Made by a program: the position numbers and the translations under genes. The notes under the pieces were generated by a model, which had not been told where the DNA came from, made no database searches, and worked only from the letters and a program-made list of their open reading frames with translations. A DNA stretch of 35,467 nt from a virus: positions 1-35,467 of the IMG/VR virus record IMGVR_UViG_3300034166_000229, one strand, 5' to 3'. Of the stretch, positions 6,219 through 15,117 are shown piece by piece; position 1 is the stretch's first letter; each line of letters opens with the position of its first letter.

Positions 6219-7762
6219 TAGTCTTCAACCCTTTCGGTGATTGTCAGAATGCGTCCTTCAGCGTCACGTTCAACAGTGCGCACAGTAGGCCGTGACTCTG
6301 GGATGTTGACACGAACCACAGTCTCAGGCACATTGATCACAGGTGCAGGAACATTCACTGCTGGTGGCGTGTAGTTCAGCACCACTTCAGGCATGTTGAT
6401 GTCCATGTTCTGTGACTTCACTTCGTAAGCTGCGGCAGGATCGGCAGGGTTGATCGTGGCCAATGGCTGCAACTGGGTTGATGGGACACCAGTGTGCGCG
6501 ATAGATGGCAATTCCAAAGCACTCATCACCTCAGCAGGATCAAAGCCTGCGAGGATAAGACGCTGAGCAATCACAGACTTCTTATCTAGTTCAGCCAAGT
6601 TCGCCGCACCAATGTCCACATTCGCTAGTGGCACACGATACGAATCGCCACCAATCACAGGTGACATGTCCTCGATGCGATGGATGTCGTTGATTGACAA
6701 GAAGCCTGACTGGAGACCTGTAGAGAATGACGCATAGCGGGAAGCCTGATCGCCACGCAATAGACCGTCCACGTTGAACTTCAAGAATGCTCGACCGTTG
6801 AGCAACTTCTGGTAGCCGTCTTCGATCTTGGAGATGTACGGCCTCAGAGTGTGGGTGACGAAGTTGATGCCGTTCATTTCCACCGACGCATACGACATCG
6901 CCCCAGCCGAGTTGTGTCCAAGCATTGCTGGTGGCACACGGAAGATACGAGCAATCTCTTCAATGGCGAAACGACGTGACTCCAAGAACTGTGCAGAATC
7001 GTTGTCCACTGTGGTCTTGGTGAACTTTGCGCCACCGAACAGAATGCCTGGTCGATGTGAACGACGCAACCCTCGATGACCTTCCTCAAAGCCATTCACC
7101 AAATCTTTCGCCTGCTCACGAGTCAAGTTGCCAGGGAACTCGATGATGCCGGAAGCACTTGAGCCTTGACCGAAGAAACGTGCAGCGAACTCTTCCAACG
7201 CTTTAGCCAAACCTAGATTCTCTTTGACGAGATCAATGCGGGAACGGCCACGCATGTCACCAGGCAAACGCAGCTCAGTGATGTGGATCATGTCTTCAAG
7301 TGGGATCACATCACGGTTGTCATACACAAACTCTGGACGACGTGTCTCACGGTTGCGGGTGCATTCAACCTTCTCAGGGTTCAACACCACAAGCGCGGCC
7401 ACACCCTGATCGTCACGCACAATACGAGTGAACGAGTTGCCGTTCAACAGCAACGACACCAACACCTGCTGGAAGTGTTCGGTGCGGGTGATACCAGACT
7501 CAGGGCTATCCAACCACATTGGTCGTGGGCGGAACGCTTGACGCTCAGCACCGACACGAATGTATGTGTCAACTGGCAAAGTGGAGATTGAATCGGCAAT
7601 GATTCGCACACACGAATACACAGCCTCGATCTTCAACGAATCTTGCTGGGTGATGACAGTTCCAGAATTGGTTGTCATCGAGAAGCCGTCGCCTAATGCG
7701 AACAGCGATTGGAATGAAACTGCGCGTTGCTCACCTCCATTGTTCAAGAGTCGTGACAGCAT
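6218..7762 (-). CDS. HK97-type portal protein
   Basis: 514 codons. The N-terminal SLKIEAVYSCVRIIADSIST is the signature helix of the HK97 portal family, and GILFGGAKF and FRVPPAMLGHNS follow in order. It forms the dodecameric ring at one capsid vertex through which terminase pumps DNA. After the portal core, from about residue 430, there is an extension with a beta-repeat style (PAVNVPAPVINVPETVVRVN) and a charged end. Such V-x-V-P repeats are seen in other phage structural proteins but are not part of the basic portal. It follows terminase with only a small membrane protein between. Confidence 0.95.
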   Translation of the reverse strand: MLSRLLNNGGEQRAVSFQSLFALGDGFSMTTNSGTVITQQDSLKIEAVYSCVRIIADSISTLPVDTYIRVGAERQAFRPRPMWLDSPESGITRTEHFQQVLVSLLLNGNSFTRIVRDDQGVAALVVLNPEKVECTRNRETRRPEFVYDNRDVIPLEDMIHITELRLPGDMRGRSRIDLVKENLGLAKALEEFAARFFGQGSSASGIIEFPGNLTREQAKDLVNGFEEGHRGLRRSHRPGILFGGAKFTKTTVDNDSAQFLESRRFAIEEIARIFRVPPAMLGHNSAGAMSYASVEMNGINFVTHTLRPYISKIEDGYQKLLNGRAFLKFNVDGLLRGDQASRYASFSTGLQSGFLSINDIHRIEDMSPVIGGDSYRVPLANVDIGAANLAELDKKSVIAQRLILAGFDPAEVMSALELPSIAHTGVPSTQLQPLATINPADPAAAYEVKSQNMDINMPEVVLNYTPPAVNVPAPVINVPETVVRVNIPESRPTVRTVERDAEGRILTITERVED

Positions 7763-7911
7763 TACTTCCTCGCCTCTTTCTTCCCGCGCTCAATAGCGAA
7801 GGCAAACAATAGAAATACAGACCCGACAAAGATCAGGCCGATAGGGATTGACAACAAGAATATCCCAACTGCGATGAGTGATGCGGCGAATAGTTCCATC
7901 AACAGAATCAT
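7762..7911 (-). CDS. 49-residue membrane protein between terminase and portal
   Basis: ATG at 7911 after AGGAGCATC, a strong ribosome site. MILLMELFAASLIAVGIFLL and IGLIFVGSVFLLFAFAI are two hydrophobic segments separated by Ser-Ile-Pro, then a basic tail (ERGKKEARK), giving a two-helix hairpin with the tail probably cytoplasmic. The stop shares a base with the portal ATG (TAATG). Small membrane proteins at this spot are common in actinophages; the role is not known. It is too hydrophobic and too well placed to be chance. Confidence 0.75.
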   Translation of the reverse strand: MILLMELFAASLIAVGIFLLSIPIGLIFVGSVFLLFAFAIERGKKEARK

Positions 7912-7918
7912 GATGCTC

Positions 7919-9397
7919 CTAGACTACAAAGAAACCAGGCACGGGTGCGACCTCTTCACGACGAGTTGCACGATCAACAGCAATCGCACACGCAATCGCA
8001 GCGTCGATCTTGCGCTTTGATTTACCTTTGGACAGTCTCAGACCTGCATCCGTTTGACGTGGCACAGCCGACAACACCTGATCAGTGAACATCGGGTCAC
8101 CATCATGAGCCAACACCTGACCAACAATCGCCTCATACAACGTGCCAATCGCAGGCACCATGCGTTGAGCAGACTGAGGAAACTCAACCATCGGCAAACC
8201 ATCATCGGCTAGAACCTCAGCGGTGCGTTGGAAGAACGCAGGGTCATAGGCGAACTCGCGCACATTGAAGTTCAGATGCAACTCACGCAGATAAGCCTCA
8301 ACAGCTGCGACATCCATCGCATGCGCATCAGGATGCCAAATCTTTGCCCGCACCACAATCCGACCATCACGCGGCTGAGCAACAACCACAGCAATCGAGT
8401 CATGCTTCAACGCCATGTCAATCCCAACAAACGCAGGCAACTCAGCATCCAACCCCAACTCAGACTGACACTGCTCCCACCCGCCCATCGGCAACCAGGG
8501 CGAATCCTCTTGTCTGACCCATTGGTTCAGCCTGTATCTGCGATACGGGATTTCAGCCGTCTGATTCATACTGACCTCCATGTCCTCCAAGTCCAGCAAG
8601 CCTTCAGCTAGGTTCGGGTTCGCAGCCGCCCAAGCGTCACGGTCTGAGATGGGACAACCCTCTGGTGCTTCCCACCAGAAGAACCCGAACCGCTCATCGT
8701 CCTGGTCGCCAGAGATGACGCGTTTGCCATAGTTGTACAGACGGCCACAGATGGTGTCAAAGTCGTAGCCTGCGGTCGTGATCGCCACGATCTGCGGGTC
8801 GCGTCGAGCACCGGAACCCAAGGTCAACGCATCCCACAACTCTGAGTCTCTCTGAACGTGTAATTCGTCAAATACGACACACGAAGGATTGAGGCCTTGC
8901 TGAAGTTTGGCGTCACTAGACAACACGCGATAGATCGCACCGGTGGACGGAACTTCAATCACATCTCGATACACCTTGCAGATACTTGACAACGCAGCCG
9001 ACTGGGTCACCTGCCACTTCGCCTCATTGAATACCACTCGTGCCTGCTGACGGTCACCAGCAGCGGAATACACCTCAGCCCCAGACTCACCCTCAATTAA
9101 ACCGTACAAAGCAACCAGGGAACCAAGAAGCGACTTGCCGTTCTTCCTAGCCAAACCAATCAAACTGCGCCGATATCGAAGCAGCCCATCAGGCCGACGC
9201 TCATACAAAGCCTCCATCAAATCCCGTTGCCAAGCAGTCAAATCCAACGGCTCACCAGCCGCCACACCCTTGCTGACACGCATGAAAGTTGCCGCAAAGT
9301 CGGCAACCAAATCACCGTCAGAAGTCTCGTATCTCCTCGACGTTGACCACGTCGGTGCGTCTGGCTGCTTTACGTTCACGGAATTGTTCAAGTTCAT
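7919..9397 (-). CDS. terL: Terminase large subunit (ATPase and nuclease)
   Basis: 492 codons. Walker A is GLARKNGKS at residues 81-89; Walker B is SCVVFDELH at 172-180 with the catalytic Glu after the Asp. A coupling ITTAGYD follows near residue 206, and the nuclease domain opens with FVGIDMALKHDS near 325, an acidic RNase H-like motif. The length is usual for the Terminase_1 family of HK97-like phages. It drives DNA into the prohead and cuts concatemers. The ATG at 9397 lies 80 bases inside the end of the small-subunit gene; GGAGG is 11 bases before it, so the start is acceptable but a slightly later one cannot be excluded. Confidence 0.95.
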   Translation of the reverse strand: MNLNNSVNVKQPDAPTWSTSRRYETSDGDLVADFAATFMRVSKGVAAGEPLDLTAWQRDLMEALYERRPDGLLRYRRSLIGLARKNGKSLLGSLVALYGLIEGESGAEVYSAAGDRQQARVVFNEAKWQVTQSAALSSICKVYRDVIEVPSTGAIYRVLSSDAKLQQGLNPSCVVFDELHVQRDSELWDALTLGSGARRDPQIVAITTAGYDFDTICGRLYNYGKRVISGDQDDERFGFFWWEAPEGCPISDRDAWAAANPNLAEGLLDLEDMEVSMNQTAEIPYRRYRLNQWVRQEDSPWLPMGGWEQCQSELGLDAELPAFVGIDMALKHDSIAVVVAQPRDGRIVVRAKIWHPDAHAMDVAAVEAYLRELHLNFNVREFAYDPAFFQRTAEVLADDGLPMVEFPQSAQRMVPAIGTLYEAIVGQVLAHDGDPMFTDQVLSAVPRQTDAGLRLSKGKSKRKIDAAIACAIAVDRATRREEVAPVPGFFVV

Positions 9398-9803
9398 TTT
9401 GGATCTTCACCTCCACGAAGCCAAGCCGCGCTCGATCAACAGGAGTAAATCCGAGCAGGGATAAACAATCTAACACCTGAGAATCCAACGCACGAAGAGC
9501 AGACCGATCACGCCAATCACCCTCACGCAAAACCTTCACACGCAGAGCAGCTCGCTCATCAATCTGCTCCGAAACAATCTGCAACAACTCAACATCCATC
9601 TGAGGGCTGATCCAAGTAAACCCAACATTCCACACACGCTCCCAAAACTGGCGACCAGCAGAACCCAACGGCCGATGCGGCTCAGGCGCAACAGCAGAAG
9701 TCGGAATCGCAATCACCACATCAGGCAACGGACGCTTCCCAGGATTCCCAGCCCGCCGCTTCTGCTCAACCGGCTTCGGAGGACGACCAACAGGCTTAGA
9801 CAT
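9318..9803 (-). CDS. terS: Terminase small subunit, P27 family
   Basis: 161 codons. The N-terminus GRPPKPVEQKRRAGNPGKRP is the clear P27-family signature (basic, probably unstructured). A helical body follows with APEPHRPLGSAGRQFWERVW. It would bind the packaging site and feed the large subunit. It overlaps the ParB-methyltransferase stop by 8 nt and the large-subunit start by 80 nt. With an HNH nuclease gene about 1.3 kb upstream in the same operon, the set resembles cos-type packaging in HK97-like phages. Confidence 0.92.
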   Translation of the reverse strand: MSKPVGRPPKPVEQKRRAGNPGKRPLPDVVIAIPTSAVAPEPHRPLGSAGRQFWERVWNVGFTWISPQMDVELLQIVSEQIDERAALRVKVLREGDWRDRSALRALDSQVLDCLSLLGFTPVDRARLGFVEVKIQNELEQFRERKAARRTDVVNVEEIRDF

Positions 9804-10992
9804 TGAGGAAGTCGTGAACCTTCCCAGACGACTCTAACACCGGCAGAACACCAGTGTGCTTCTGGTATCGGGCACAAATCACATCCACATAGTGCGGATC
9901 AAGTTCCATCAGGTAAGCGATGCGGTTTGTCTCTTGCGCTGCGATCAGGGTGCTACCTGAACCACCGAACAGATCAACGACCACGCAACCCTTGCCTGAC
10001 CAGCGTTCAATGATTTCAGCTATCAAAGCAATCGGCTTCTGCGTTGGATGCACTCGCTTCTCATTCTTTTCTTTTGCAGTAAATCCATTCCATAGGTAAC
10101 GCAACAGATCTTGTTTATGTTTAGTTGCAGACCAACAAAGTTCAAATCCACTCCCAAGAACCTTGTCACTTCCTTCATTACGTTTATCCCAAACCAACCA
10201 TGAGCCATCAAGGTCTTTATTGCTCAATGTTGCTCTGTAATAATTCGCACCCCACCAAAATTGTTCATCAACATCATTGAAGTATGTTCTAAGAAGTGAA
10301 GCATCAAATGGCTTATCATCACCGATCACTTTGGAATACTTGACACCCTTCACGGTTCTATCTGGCATTTGTGTGTAGTCGGTATTCAAATCAATTCCGT
10401 ATGGTGGATCAGTCAGAACGCAACCAGCCTTATTGCCTTTCATAAGTAGATCAAGATTGGCAACCACAAGACTGTCACCGCACATCACTCGATGCTTGCC
10501 TAGCAACCACACATCGCCCAACTTAGAAACAGCAGGCACATGCTCTGGAACATCATCGACATCAGTTGGCAACTCAATCTGCTCAACCCGATCCAACAAC
10601 TCCTGAACAGCTTTGTCATCCCAACCTGACGACTCCAGCAGACCAGGGTTCAGCGAGCCAACATCGTTGATCAAATCAGCCAACGCCTCTTCGTCATAGT
10701 CGCCAAGTTCTGCCGTTCGATTGTCGGCCAACGCAAACGCCTTAGACGTGACATCATCATCGTCAACCCACACCACCGCAATCTCATCCCAACCCAAAGC
10801 CTGCGCAGCTTGCAAAGTGTGGTTACCTGCAATGACCACGTTGTCAGACCGGCGAACCACGATGGGCTTTCGCTGGCCAAATGCGTCAAGGCTGCGCTTC
10901 ACCGCCTCGATGTCTCCACGTCGCGGATTGCCTGGGAGCAACTGCAACTGGTCGATGGCGAATGCAAGTGATGTGAGGTCGGCGGCGATCAT
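9796..10992 (-). CDS. ParB-like nuclease domain fused to a DNA methyltransferase
   Basis: 398 codons from the ATG at 10992. Reading further upstream in frame only overlaps the HNH gene and gives low-complexity sequence. Residues about 8-100 are ParB/Srx-like (LLPGNPRRGDIEAVKRSL, VIAGNHTLQAAQALGWDEI). The C-terminal half has the catalytic TDPPYGIDL motif IV before the SAM site DLFGGSGSTL, which is the beta-class order of N6-adenine or N4-cytosine methyltransferases, and VHPTQKPIAL. It likely methylates phage DNA; the target is unknown. It lies between HNH and terminase, so modification may be tied to packaging or protection from host restriction. Confidence 0.9.
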   Translation of the reverse strand: MIAADLTSLAFAIDQLQLLPGNPRRGDIEAVKRSLDAFGQRKPIVVRRSDNVVIAGNHTLQAAQALGWDEIAVVWVDDDDVTSKAFALADNRTAELGDYDEEALADLINDVGSLNPGLLESSGWDDKAVQELLDRVEQIELPTDVDDVPEHVPAVSKLGDVWLLGKHRVMCGDSLVVANLDLLMKGNKAGCVLTDPPYGIDLNTDYTQMPDRTVKGVKYSKVIGDDKPFDASLLRTYFNDVDEQFWWGANYYRATLSNKDLDGSWLVWDKRNEGSDKVLGSGFELCWSATKHKQDLLRYLWNGFTAKEKNEKRVHPTQKPIALIAEIIERWSGKGCVVVDLFGGSGSTLIAAQETNRIAYLMELDPHYVDVICARYQKHTGVLPVLESSGKVHDFLNV

Positions 10993-11074
10993 AGGAAACA
11001 CCCTAGTTTCGCGGGTGCGCGTCTTGCGCACGGCTTGGGGTCTTTCCCGCCTAGGGCTGCCCAAGACAAAGCCA

Positions 11075-11097
11075 CCCCCCGAGATGACGTGGGGGGG
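11075..11097 (-). terminator. GC-only hairpin just after the HNH gene
   Basis: C6 at 11075-11080 faces G7 at 11091-11097 round a 10-nt loop, starting 2 bases past the HNH stop. No T-run follows on the minus strand, so it is a weak terminator at best. It may instead stall polymerase or ribosomes, or mark a site for HNH or terminase. Confidence 0.4.
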
Positions 11098-11098
11098 T

Positions 11099-11404
11099 TC
11101 ATGTGGTCGGCCTTGGTTTGCCACGCGACGAATTGCATGAGCGGTGAGCTGCGAGAAGGATTGAGTCGTCTTCTGGGTAGATGTGGTCGGCAGTCCAAGG
11201 GTCGTCGGGTCTTGCGCCTTGGTTGCATATCCAGCAGATGGTGGCGTTGTCTCTGACCCATTTGGCTCGTTGTTGGTAGTTGCCTGAGTACTTTGTTCGC
11301 TTGCCTTTGGGGTGTTGCTGGTGCCAGACCACCTGGCACCCGTCGCATCTTCTTTGGTTTGATGTGAGTCGATGACAGTCAAGACATGGGCGTTGGATGG
11401 GCAT
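11099..11404 (-). CDS. HNH endonuclease
   Basis: 101 codons. Two zinc-knuckle pairs (CLDC, CDGC) open the protein. The HNH core is CWICNQGARPDDPWTADHIY, then AAHRSCNSSRG: the ADH histidine, the Asn of the last motif and two CxxC-type pairs are present. It nicks or cuts DNA using one metal ion. HNH proteins next to terminase in HK97-like phages are needed for cos cleavage and packaging, and this fits the position. The ATG has no visible Shine-Dalgarno; the upstream bases on the coding strand are a run of CCCACCC units, the complement of a G-quadruplex motif. Confidence 0.9.
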   Translation of the reverse strand: MPIQRPCLDCHRLTSNQRRCDGCQVVWHQQHPKGKRTKYSGNYQQRAKWVRDNATICWICNQGARPDDPWTADHIYPEDDSILLAAHRSCNSSRGKPRPTT

Positions 11405-11408
11405 GGTT

Positions 11409-11430
11409 GGGTGGGGTGGGTGGGCTGGGG
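11409..11430 (+). other. Four-tract G-quadruplex motif with one-base loops
   Basis: On the plus strand GGG-T-GGGG-T-GGG-T-GGG-CT-GGGG fills almost the whole 26-bp gap between the prim-pol/helicase stop and the HNH start. One-base loops between G3+ tracts are the most stable parallel G4 type. Because all genes are on the minus strand, the G-rich strand is the template strand. Confidence 0.75.
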
Positions 11431-13425
11431 TTACCAGAGTTCGTCGGGCATGATGTTGTCGTGATCAGGATTTGATTGGTCGTTGTCAGGCTCAGTACGG
11501 AACTGTGGTGTAACTACGTTACACACACTGGTTCCCTTGTACCCGTTGGGTTCTGTGGGGTGGTTCCCGAGGGTGGTTCCCGTGTTGAGGGGGTCTGGTG
11601 ATGGTAGTTGGCGGCATTGGACGGCTCGGGAGATTGTGGTTTTGCGGGCGAGTGTGATGCCTTGTTCTTTGGCTTGCCGGATGATTTCGTTGACTCCCAT
11701 GTGTGTTGGGTAGCCGAGGTCGTCTAGGCGTTTGGCTAGGGCTATCTCTTGGGTTGTAAAGCCTGTGCGTTCTTTGGTCTTCAGTCTGATGTTGATGATG
11801 TCATCAAAGTCTTCGACGATGAGGTCGATGTTGTCTGGTACCCAGCTGATGCGTGTGTGGGTGCGCTTCAGTCTGAGGCCGTCATCGGTCTTTATGAGTT
11901 GGAAGACGATGTCTACGTCATCGTTCTTGGCTGATGATCCTCGTTGACCTAACTTGGCGTTCTTGCCTGCGTGGTCGGTGCGCACACATGCTACGCCTCC
12001 TCGCTTGAGGGCTAGGCCTGTGGTGCGGGCGAACTCACGGTAGGAGTCAGCTGAGTTCTCTTCACCGTCAATGGCGCGTCCTGTGGTGTCTATCACCACG
12101 ACCTCAGCCTTGACCAGGTTGATGAGGTGCATGAGGGCTGAGGCACCTTCGGTGGTGTTAAGTGGTGGGAGTGAGGGGATGATGGCGTAGTGGAAGTGGG
12201 AGAGGTCGTCGTCTTCTGTGTAGCCGAATTGTTCTAGGCGTTCGTAGAGGTCGGACTCGATCATCTCATAATCCAAGTACAGGCAATGGACTGGTGGTTG
12301 TGCTGCTTGTCCGAGGATGGGTTTTCCTGTGGCTAAAGCTGCGACAGCATTCAAGGTGAGCCAAGATTTGCCTGTCTTAGCTCCGGCGAAGATGGCGGTC
12401 TGTCTGCCTCGGGCTATGAGTGGTTTGCAGATCCAGTCTTCTGTGGTGTGTTCTTGTGTCCAGAAGTCTTTCCAGTTGATGAGCATGTCAAGCATTTCGT
12501 CACCTGTTGGGATGGGGGTGACTGGTTCAAGTTTGCCTTCTGTGGTGGCTAGGTAGGCTTGGGCTGCTTGTTTCCAGTTGCCGTTGTGGTCTCGTGCTGC
12601 CATGTAGCCGAAGCGGTTGTATCCGCCTTCTGGTAGCCAAGGGATGGAGCTGGTGAAGACGATGAGTGCGTCGTTGCCGTTGTGGCCGATGGTGGCTGAG
12701 GTGCCGTCTCGTGGGTCTTTCCCTGGTCGAACCCAGTGTTGTTCGCCGTGTCGGTCTGTCTTGGCGAGTGTCCAGCCGTCTCGGGTGAGTAGGTCATCCC
12801 ATGTGGTTTGGGCGTTGTATCGGGCTGAGGGGGTGTTGGGATCGTTCAGGAACGTGTCTGGTTGGTCTTTGGGTGTGAACATTGCGGGTTGGCTGGTGAG
12901 GAGCGTTAGGAGCCACTGTGGTGCGTCTGCGGGCTTCCTGTCTGTGGGTGAATGGCCGTCTTCCCATTCGTACCGGCGGCCGTTGGGGTGCAAGGTTGGG
13001 TGGGCTAAGACTTGGCCGCCTTCACCACGAATGTCTAAGCCGACTCCTAGGCGTGAGCCTGCATCATTTCTAATCTCGACTGGCGCATAGAAGTACAGGT
13101 GACGGCCACCGGTGCCGGTGATTGCCTCCACCGTGTCTGGCAGCTTCCCATAGCGTTCTTGCAGGTCATGCAGCGTGTCTGACCCTCGGTACTGCTCACG
13201 ATCATCCACATCAACCACAAACACCTGCCCGTGCTGGGTGCGACCTGTCGCAATACCAATCCCGTAGGTGGCATACTCCCCACCCCACCAAGCCTTGATC
13301 GTGTCAACGTCTGTGGTCGCCTTAGTCTGCCAAGCCTCAATGCCAGGGTATTTGTGACCTGGTTTGATAGGGATAACCCTGATGCCCTTCTGGGCGTAGC
13401 TGAGCGCGATATCTAATGTGTTCAT
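11431..13425 (-). CDS. Bifunctional primase-polymerase / superfamily 4-like helicase
   Basis: 664 codons. Residues 1 to about 180 are an archaeo-eukaryotic-type prim-pol: VFVVDVDD at 68-75 has the metal-binding Asp pair, GTGGRHLYF at 104-112 has the catalytic His, and DIRGEGG at 131-137 follows. A linker domain (about 200-300) precedes a RepA/DnaB-like ATPase: Walker A GAKTGKS at 348-354, LYLDYEM near 382-388, Walker B VVVIDTTGR at 442-450, and a RTDHAGK motif. It would prime and unwind phage DNA, using host polymerase for bulk synthesis, since no DNA polymerase gene is seen. It is the core replication gene. ATG at 13425. Confidence 0.93.
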   Translation of the reverse strand: MNTLDIALSYAQKGIRVIPIKPGHKYPGIEAWQTKATTDVDTIKAWWGGEYATYGIGIATGRTQHGQVFVVDVDDREQYRGSDTLHDLQERYGKLPDTVEAITGTGGRHLYFYAPVEIRNDAGSRLGVGLDIRGEGGQVLAHPTLHPNGRRYEWEDGHSPTDRKPADAPQWLLTLLTSQPAMFTPKDQPDTFLNDPNTPSARYNAQTTWDDLLTRDGWTLAKTDRHGEQHWVRPGKDPRDGTSATIGHNGNDALIVFTSSIPWLPEGGYNRFGYMAARDHNGNWKQAAQAYLATTEGKLEPVTPIPTGDEMLDMLINWKDFWTQEHTTEDWICKPLIARGRQTAIFAGAKTGKSWLTLNAVAALATGKPILGQAAQPPVHCLYLDYEMIESDLYERLEQFGYTEDDDLSHFHYAIIPSLPPLNTTEGASALMHLINLVKAEVVVIDTTGRAIDGEENSADSYREFARTTGLALKRGGVACVRTDHAGKNAKLGQRGSSAKNDDVDIVFQLIKTDDGLRLKRTHTRISWVPDNIDLIVEDFDDIINIRLKTKERTGFTTQEIALAKRLDDLGYPTHMGVNEIIRQAKEQGITLARKTTISRAVQCRQLPSPDPLNTGTTLGNHPTEPNGYKGTSVCNVVTPQFRTEPDNDQSNPDHDNIMPDELW

Positions 13426-13443
13426 TTGTGCAGGGTTCTTTCG

Positions 13444-14862
13444 TTAGATGTTGAGAAGATGTTTGGCTATCCATTGGGCTACGGGTGACGCAACACCGTT
13501 GCCGCATTGTTTGTATCTGTGCGTGTCGGCTTGGGTGGTGCCGTCGGCTTTGGTGAGGGTGTGGTTGTCTGGCCATCCCATCAGCCGTTCACATTCAAGT
13601 GGGGTGAGTCGACGCACCGCCATCGTTGGTTCAGTGACTAGGTGTTCTCCTCGGCTTGATGGTACGCCTCCGTCACCGCCGGATCGCAATGTTGCAGCGA
13701 CTTCACTGCCAAGCAGTACACCTGTTGATTGTTTGGTTCCTGCACGAAGCGCATGATGCACCTCATTCGTGGTGTCGTTGTATTCATCGTAGGCAACGGC
13801 GTTCACGTGGGCTGAGGTAAGTGTTGCCATAGGGTCGCCATCGTTGCCGATGCCTAAGCCTTGACGGTTTTGTGCATCATATTTATCGGGGTCACGCAAA
13901 GCGTTTCGGGTGTCTATCGGATAGGCCACGCTCGGTGATTGTTGTGATGATTTCAAGGTTGGTGCCACATCTTCTGTCACATTGGCGTTGCTACCAAACT
14001 GGGTATTAAACGCCAGCAATGTTTCACTGCCACCACCTAAGTCACCACCGTTTGAACGGAGTGTTCCTACGCCTTCTTGATATTGCGCAAATGAGGATGA
14101 TGTAAAACATTCGTTCACCACCAGATCAGTCGCATCCTTGTAATCTCTTGCTTTAATTGCCGAAGCCGTGTCGTCGCTTATGTAGTCACCGAAGCCTCGC
14201 ATACGACTACCGATTCCAACGCTTGTTGAAGTCTTGATGGCAGCACTTTGCCTCTTCGGTTTGCTCTTCGCAAGATGCCCTGGCAAGCTTTCGGCGACAG
14301 GTAGTAGCGGGTTTGGACTTCGGTTGGCGAGGACAGGATCGAAGATAGCGATGACGAACACGCGCCTTCGTCGTTGGGGTACTCCGAAGTATTGTGCGTC
14401 CAGCACTGCCCATTCGATTGCCAACGCCCCTGCTTGAGCCATTTCGTTGAGGATGACCCCGAAGTCAGCACCTCCGTTGGAGTTGAGTGCCCCGACGACG
14501 TTTTCCCAAATAGAGATTCTTGGATATTGTCCATTAGTTTCCTCCTGTAGTTCTTTGATGATTCTGATGCCCTCGTGGAATAAGCCGGATCGGCCACCTT
14601 CTAAGCCTGCTCGTTTGCCTGCGACTGAGAGGTCTTGGCATGGCGAACCCCATGCAACGACATCAACGACTGTTGCGTTGGCAAGGATGTGTTTGCCTGT
14701 CAGCGTTGATACGTCATCCCATTTGGGGACATCAGGCCAATGACGATGCAGGATGCTGTTGGCGTGTTTGTCCCATTCACATTGGAACACTGTTTCCATG
14801 CCTGCGTTTTCTAAGCCCATGTCAAATCCGCCGACACCGCTGAAGAGGCTGAGTACTTTCAT
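13444..14862 (-). CDS. DNA (cytosine-5) methyltransferase, Dcm type
   Basis: 472 codons. Motif I is LFSGVGGFDMGLENAG (6-21); motif IV is GSPCQDLS with catalytic Cys75; motif VI is WENVV (119-123); motif VIII is QRRRRVF (163-169). Motifs IX and X are LTPLECERLMGWP and KQCGNGVASPVA at the end. The stretch between VIII and IX (about 210-410) is long and carries about six degenerate repeats of the form ATLRS/K-x(5-9)-VAY. It would put 5-methyl groups on phage DNA, most simply as protection from host restriction; no partner restriction enzyme is seen. The ATG overlaps the HTH gene stop by 4 nt. Confidence 0.95.
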   Translation of the reverse strand: MKVLSLFSGVGGFDMGLENAGMETVFQCEWDKHANSILHRHWPDVPKWDDVSTLTGKHILANATVVDVVAWGSPCQDLSVAGKRAGLEGGRSGLFHEGIRIIKELQEETNGQYPRISIWENVVGALNSNGGADFGVILNEMAQAGALAIEWAVLDAQYFGVPQRRRRVFVIAIFDPVLANRSPNPLLPVAESLPGHLAKSKPKRQSAAIKTSTSVGIGSRMRGFGDYISDDTASAIKARDYKDATDLVVNECFTSSSFAQYQEGVGTLRSNGGDLGGGSETLLAFNTQFGSNANVTEDVAPTLKSSQQSPSVAYPIDTRNALRDPDKYDAQNRQGLGIGNDGDPMATLTSAHVNAVAYDEYNDTTNEVHHALRAGTKQSTGVLLGSEVAATLRSGGDGGVPSSRGEHLVTEPTMAVRRLTPLECERLMGWPDNHTLTKADGTTQADTHRYKQCGNGVASPVAQWIAKHLLNI

Positions 14863-15095
14863 GCGTTAACCCCGTCGTCAATCCAGGTCATCCATAGTTC
14901 TGCTGGGTGGATGCCAAGTTTGATGGCGTATTTGTCAGCTGCATATTCGCTGATGGTGATGTTTGGGTCGTTGCGCCATTTGCTGACTGTGGTGCGAACA
15001 ACACCGAAGTGATCTGCGATGGCTCCTGCACCCAAGTCTGGTGGGAATAGGTTGATGAGTTCTTTGACTGTGTATCTTTTCGTTTTTCGTTTCAT
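14859..15095 (-). CDS. Small helix-turn-helix DNA-binding protein
   Basis: 78 codons. A basic start (MKRKTKRYTVKELINLF) leads to GAGAIADHFGVVRTTVSKWRN, a plain helix-turn-helix with the recognition helix TTVSKWR. The C-terminus (YAADKYAIKLGIHPAELW) resembles the second helical part of small phage Cro/excisionase-size regulators. It begins after GAGGGAAC and is coupled by ATGA to the C5 methyltransferase. It probably regulates an early promoter or recognises the origin. No separate operator was found. Confidence 0.8.
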   Translation of the reverse strand: MKRKTKRYTVKELINLFPPDLGAGAIADHFGVVRTTVSKWRNDPNITISEYAADKYAIKLGIHPAELWMTWIDDGVNA

Positions 15096-15117
15096 GTTCC
15101 CTCCTCAAGGAATGTTT

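Noticed and set aside
10995-11382. Longer N-terminus for the ParB-methyltransferase fusion
   Set aside because: The 130 extra residues are Thr/Ser/Pro-rich low complexity and overlie the HNH gene, which has clear motifs. The ATG at 10992 precedes the ParB domain directly.
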